A stretch of 64,000 nucleotides of DNA from Cytophagales bacterium (lineage in GTDB: Bacteria > Bacteroidota > Bacteroidia > Cytophagales > Cyclobacteriaceae), in contig JAFLBQ010000001.1 of NCBI GenBank assembly GCA_017303805.1, positions 434,001 through 498,000 of the forward strand, given 5' to 3'. Positions 60,069 to 64,000 of this stretch are shown in pieces. The first letter of the stretch is position 1. Every line of letters begins with the position of its first letter. The notes beneath the pieces are model-generated. The model saw only the letters and a program-made list of their open reading frames with translations, was not told the DNA's origin and did not search any database. The position numbers and the translations under genes were made by a program.

Positions 60069-63000
60069 ATGAGAAGATCGTTACTGGTAAGTTTGGCCCT
60101 TATTCTTCTAGGTTTAGAGGTTACTGCGCAGGCCATACAATCTAATGGTACGGGCGGTGGTAACTGGAGCGACCCGGCAACCTGGGTGGGCGGTGTTGTA
60201 CCAACATTTGTTAATGGTGTAATAACTGTACGCACAGGCGATGTGGTAACAGTAAATAGCAATTTTGTTATCGATCAAGCCATCGTTCAGGCAGGAGCAA
60301 CCCTTCTCATTAACACATCAGGAACTTTAACCATTAATAACGGTGCCGGTGTAGATTTTACAATGAACGGCCAAATGACTGTTGAAGGGGTCTTTATATT
60401 AGATAACGGAAGTACCCATGCCGGCATGACGGCCGCCAATACCTCATTTGCCTCCGGAGCAATTTACAGGCACCGGTTTACTACTGCGCAGGGTGTAATT
60501 CCATTGGCTGCGTGGGACGCAGATTCTGAAGTAATAATTGAAGGCTATACGTCTTTCGCTACAGGCAATGCATCCGGCAACTGGGGCCAGAATTTTGGTA
60601 ACTTCCGTTGGAATTGTACCAATCAATCAGCGGCTGTGGTTAACCTGGCTGGTAACCTGGTTTCGGTTAATAATTTTAATGTGGTTAGTACAAATGGCCA
60701 AATCCTCAGGCTATCAGTTAATCAAAACCCTACCATTAATATAGCGGGCGATCTAACGATTTCAGGAACTTCACAATTTGACTTTGCAACTACAGGCGTC
60801 AATACCACCGTTAATATTGGTGGTAATTTCAACATTAATACTACGGCTGGTTCAACCCGGTTAAATACCAGTGGCAATTGTGTTGTTAATATTACCGGAG
60901 ATTTTAGCATGAATGCTCCAGGAGGTACCTTCTCACTTTCTTCCGGGGCTGGTATTGGCACTTTGAACATTGAAGGTGATTTTGAATTAGCATCAGGAAC
61001 GATCGTAGAGACTTCTTCGGGGAGTGGGGCCATAAATTTTATTGGTTCTGGTACCACGCATAATTTCGCTAACTCTGGCTCCATTACGAATTCTATAGCT
61101 TATACTATTGCGTCAGATAATACGGTTATCACTAACGGAGAATCTCCTATACAGGGTACTGCCGGCAGTTCCTTAACGGTCGATGGAACATTGATCATGG
61201 AATCGGAAAATTCTACGGGTGCAATATTTACCGGAACCGGAGTTGGTGGTGGCAATGTACGCGTAGCAACCCGCGTGTTTAATGACGGCTCAACGCTAAT
61301 CTATGCCGGGACCGGACCCCAGATAATGGGTGCTGGTCAGCCTACCGCTGCCGGCCTTACTACTATCATTGATAATGGCAGCGGTGTTTCTATGGGTACC
61401 ACAGCGCTTACTATCGGGGGTAACCTCACTCTTGAAACGGGTGATTTAACAGTGGAAGGAAATAACCTTACGGTAGGTGGCTTGGTAACATTAACGGGTG
61501 GAAATCTTAACCTCACAACTACCAGCGCTGCAAGAAACTTTACCTCCAATGGCTCAATCGAATTTAATGGGGGTAACATTGTGGTTAGCAGCGGAACGGC
61601 TAACGCCACATTAATTATAAATGGTGATTTGACTGGAGTAGGAGAGGTAAGTTTTACTGGAGCTAATAGCAATCTAACTTTTGGTGGTACGGACGATTTG
61701 TCTATTGAGTTTCCGCTCGCTGGCCCTGCTACCTTAGAGAATATTACAGTTACAAGAGCTAATAATGGATCTATTGTATTTCCTCAACCGCTAACTGTTA
61801 CTAACCTGCTTTTAATTAACGAAGGTACAGTAGTAATGAATGGTGATTATACAGGAGATAATGATATTACTATGAATGGTGGAAATCTGGTAATGAATGC
61901 TACCCTAACCCTATTGGATGATTTAAACATGGCTGCCGGGTCAACCCTGTACTTTGAAGGACAGACAATTGAATTAAGAAGTCAGTTCAATAACACCTTA
62001 ACCGGGGGGGTTTTTTCAGCAGATGCAAGTTCTACGTTAAATATCTTAAACACAGGCACATTCGGTACCTTGGAATTTTCACCCTCCGGGAACACGCTGG
62101 GTACATTCTTTATAAATCGTCCTACGGGCGGTTCGTTGGTTACGCTTAACTCCCCACTCACAGTTGAAAGTTCTTTCACACTGCAGGATGGGGACTTTCT
62201 CAATACTTCGGGGTTAAGCTTTGGCCCTGGTGCGGTGGTAACCAGAAATTCTACAGCCGCATTTTCATCAGGTAGTGCTGTTCCGGGTGGTGGCCCTTAC
62301 GATTTGTTCTATACTGGCGCGGGCATGACTGCCGGTGTGGAATCGAACGGCAACATTGAAAATTTTACTAAGAACTCTACAGGAACGCTTACCCTTTCAG
62401 GAACAGTTAACGTATTAAATGACTTAACCAATACTACCGGTACCATCAACTGCGGGGCCAATTCGGTAACTACATTAAACCTAATCAATCTTGGTACTTT
62501 TACAGCCCCTAATGCCTCAGCATTATTAACCCTATCCGGTAATTTGGTTAACAACGGAACGTTTAACCGAAATGGAGGTACGGTCGAATTCGCTGGAAAC
62601 TCTTCCATTTTAGGAACGACCATCCCGGCATTCAACAACATTACAATTAGTGGAATTTTAACACCACCTACTACGCTCACGGTTCATGGCGCATTTACAA
62701 ATAACGGCACGTTTAATAACAGCGGTGCGGGTACTGTTGCATTTCAAGGTACTGCGGGAACACCCCAGATTGTAAGTGGCACCACAGTTACTAATTTTCA
62801 CAACATCAGCATTGCCAATACCGCATCCGATCCGGATGTGATAATGGAGAGCAACCAAAACCTGACCGGGGTGCTTACCCTTGCCGGAACTGTAAACTTT
62901 GACCCGGACGGAACTTCCAATACTGCAGTCTTCACCCTTATCTCTTCTGCCGATGATCCAACACAGGATGCGGCCATTGCAACATTGCCCGCCTCGGCTA

Positions 63001-64000
63001 CCATTAGCGGTAATGTTACCGTGCAACGATACATGTCTATTGAAGGCTCTAATAATGGAAGAATTTACCGCTACATTTCTTCTCCGGTTCAAAGTGCACC
63101 GGTATCTCAACTACAGGCCTATATTCCTGTAACCGGAGGCTTCTCGGGTTCCAGTGCCTGTTCGGGTTGTGGAACCAATCAAAGCATGTTTCAATACAAC
63201 GAAAATGTAATTACCGATACAAACGGCAGCGGTTCAAACGATGCTGATGATGGCTATGTAAATTTTCCGGCTGCTGCCAATTCCGAGACCCTTACAACCG
63301 GAAGAGGCTATGCAGTTTTTGTGCGCGGAAATGTGGCCCCGGTTTCTACAGCAGGCTCCGCACTTTGGGCAGTGCGCGGATCTGTTAACCGCGGAACGGT
63401 TAACTATAACGGTTTTGTTTCTTTTACTTCGTCAGGCAACGTAGCAAACGATGGCTGGAATCTGGTGGGTAATCCCTATCCTTCTACTATTGACTGGAGT
63501 GCCGCAACCGGCTGGACGAAAACCAACGTAACCAATGCCATTTATATGCGCGACAATGGACAGGTAGGGCAGGTGTATGCCACGTTTGTTGGCGGTGTTG
63601 GAACGAATGGAGGTTCCCGTTACATCCCATCGGGGCAGGCTTACTTTATAAAAAGCAATGGGGGGTCTATTAACTTTCAGTCCAACGAAAACGTGAAGGT
63701 GGCAGGCACCCAGACTACATTTTTCAGGGAAGAGGGAGTAAGCGATATTTTACGCGTTACCTTAAAACAAAATAACCTGCGCGATGAAACCGTAATCCGA
63801 TTTATACAAGGAGCCACCGAAGGCTACGATGAAGATTTGGATGCATTTAAGCTACCGAATGGAACTTTTAACCTGGCATCGATTAGTGGCGGTAGTAAGT
63901 TCGCTATTAATGCAATTTCATTTGGGTCTTCGTGTACGGCCAGTACGCAACTCAATATTGGCAATGCGCCTGCAGGTAATTACCAATTAGTGTTTTCCGA
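60069..64000 (+). CDS. Very large secreted beta-solenoid-like surface protein (C-terminus beyond window)
   Basis: The frame is open from the ATG at 60069 to the edge, at least 1310 residues. A Sec signal peptide (MRRSLLVSLALILLGLEVTAQA) leads to NGTGGGNWSDPATWVGGVVP, an opening typical of Bacteroidota adhesin-like proteins (G8-like). From about 60 to 1000 there are dozens of short beta units (GNLTLETGDL, VEGNNLTVGGLVTLTGGNL, GSIEFNGGNIVVSSG), suggesting a long beta-solenoid. From about 980 the style changes: VQRYMSIEGSNNGRIYRYISSP, then GWNLVGNPYPSTIDW, a module often found ahead of type IX secretion C-terminal domains. Whether it ends in a T9SS domain or an exosortase signal cannot be seen. 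It is Asn/Thr/Gly-rich and nearly free of Cys and Lys in the repeat part. Confidence 0.85.
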   Translation, partial: MRRSLLVSLALILLGLEVTAQAIQSNGTGGGNWSDPATWVGGVVPTFVNGVITVRTGDVVTVNSNFVIDQAIVQAGATLLINTSGTLTINNGAGVDFTMNGQMTVEGVFILDNGSTHAGMTAANTSFASGAIYRHRFTTAQGVIPLAAWDADSEVIIEGYTSFATGNASGNWGQNFGNFRWNCTNQSAAVVNLAGNLVSVNNFNVVSTNGQILRLSVNQNPTINIAGDLTISGTSQFDFATTGVNTTVNIGGNFNINTTAGSTRLNTSGNCVVNITGDFSMNAPGGTFSLSSGAGIGTLNIEGDFELASGTIVETSSGSGAINFIGSGTTHNFANSGSITNSIAYTIASDNTVITNGESPIQGTAGSSLTVDGTLIMESENSTGAIFTGTGVGGGNVRVATRVFNDGSTLIYAGTGPQIMGAGQPTAAGLTTIIDNGSGVSMGTTALTIGGNLTLETGDLTVEGNNLTVGGLVTLTGGNLNLTTTSAARNFTSNGSIEFNGGNIVVSSGTANATLIINGDLTGVGEVSFTGANSNLTFGGTDDLSIEFPLAGPATLENITVTRANNGSIVFPQPLTVTNLLLINEGTVVMNGDYTGDNDITMNGGNLVMNATLTLLDDLNMAAGSTLYFEGQTIELRSQFNNTLTGGVFSADASSTLNILNTGTFGTLEFSPSGNTLGTFFINRPTGGSLVTLNSPLTVESSFTLQDGDFLNTSGLSFGPGAVVTRNSTAAFSSGSAVPGGGPYDLFYTGAGMTAGVESNGNIENFTKNSTGTLTLSGTVNVLNDLTNTTGTINCGANSVTTLNLINLGTFTAPNASALLTLSGNLVNNGTFNRNGGTVEFAGNSSILGTTIPAFNNITISGILTPPTTLTVHGAFTNNGTFNNSGAGTVAFQGTAGTPQIVSGTTVTNFHNISIANTASDPDVIMESNQNLTGVLTLAGTVNFDPDGTSNTAVFTLISSADDPTQDAAIATLPASATISGNVTVQRYMSIEGSNNGRIYRYISSPVQSAPVSQLQAYIPVTGGFSGSSACSGCGTNQSMFQYNENVITDTNGSGSNDADDGYVNFPAAANSETLTTGRGYAVFVRGNVAPVSTAGSALWAVRGSVNRGTVNYNGFVSFTSSGNVANDGWNLVGNPYPSTIDWSAATGWTKTNVTNAIYMRDNGQVGQVYATFVGGVGTNGGSRYIPSGQAYFIKSNGGSINFQSNENVKVAGTQTTFFREEGVSDILRVTLKQNNLRDETVIRFIQGATEGYDEDLDAFKLPNGTFNLASISGGSKFAINAISFGSSCTASTQLNIGNAPAGNYQLVFS

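Noticed and set aside
60059..63110. Several minus-strand ORFs of 60-150 residues
   Set aside because: They lie opposite one continuous plus-strand frame with signal peptide and repeats; they have no start context and are shadows of the repetitive coding sequence.

Overview
The window comes from a Gram-negative member of the Bacteroidota, most likely the Cytophagales. The signs are KDO synthesis genes (kdsC, kdsA), an UpxY-type NusG paralogue, lipoproteins with a bare LxxC lipobox, an XrtF-type exosortase with its partner gene, promoter -7 elements of the form TAnnTTTG, few recognisable Shine-Dalgarno sequences, and a Bacteroidota-style secreted beta-rich protein at the right edge. I see no transposase, integrase, prophage or CRISPR array.

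Region 1 (1-21.3 kb) is housekeeping and core genome. It holds a truncated Nramp Mn transporter behind its DtxR/MntR regulator with a candidate operator, a GT4 glycosyltransferase, dapD, a DUF3108 protein, mscL, a 3-hydroxyacyl-CoA dehydrogenase, a sterol-desaturase-like di-iron membrane enzyme, several small membrane proteins and lipoproteins, parE and parC, an orphaned HicB antitoxin with a decayed hicA, a DUF6807 lipoprotein, an RluA-type pseudouridine synthase, a tRNA cluster (Ser-GCU, Arg-UCU, Pro-UGG) preceded by three tandem tRNA-Ser-like repeats, and a penicillin-acylase-family hydrolase.

Region 2 (21.4-60 kb) is one long plus-strand surface polysaccharide locus of about 38 genes, mostly overlapping or separated by a few bases. 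It opens with kdsC-kdsA, an UpxY antiterminator and a winged-helix regulator. GDP-fucose synthesis (fcl-gmd), Wza/Wzc export and control proteins and a Wzm/Wzt ABC exporter follow. Then come about ten GT2/GT4 glycosyltransferases, one nucleotide-diphospho-sugar transferase-like protein, four methyltransferases, two asparagine-synthase-family proteins, an SGNH hydrolase, and a GNAT/PIG-L/WbqC amino-sugar cassette. The locus ends with a Wzy-like polymerase or ligase, two aminotransferases, two adjacent initiating phosphoglycosyl transferases, a NeuD/PglD-type acetyltransferase, and the exosortase XrtF with its associated membrane protein.

Region 3 (60-64 kb) is the first 1310 codons of a very large secreted beta-solenoid-like protein with its own promoter; its C-terminus lies outside the window.

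The most notable points are the XrtF pair embedded at the end of a polysaccharide locus next to a giant secreted protein, the mixed export logic (ABC exporter plus Wza/Wzc plus a Wzy-like protein with no flippase), the paired initiating transferases, the tandem tRNA-Ser-half repeats in front of a tRNA-Ser with a mismatched acceptor stem, and the broken hicA beside an intact hicB. All functional calls are from reading the sequence and from memory of the families; no search was run.
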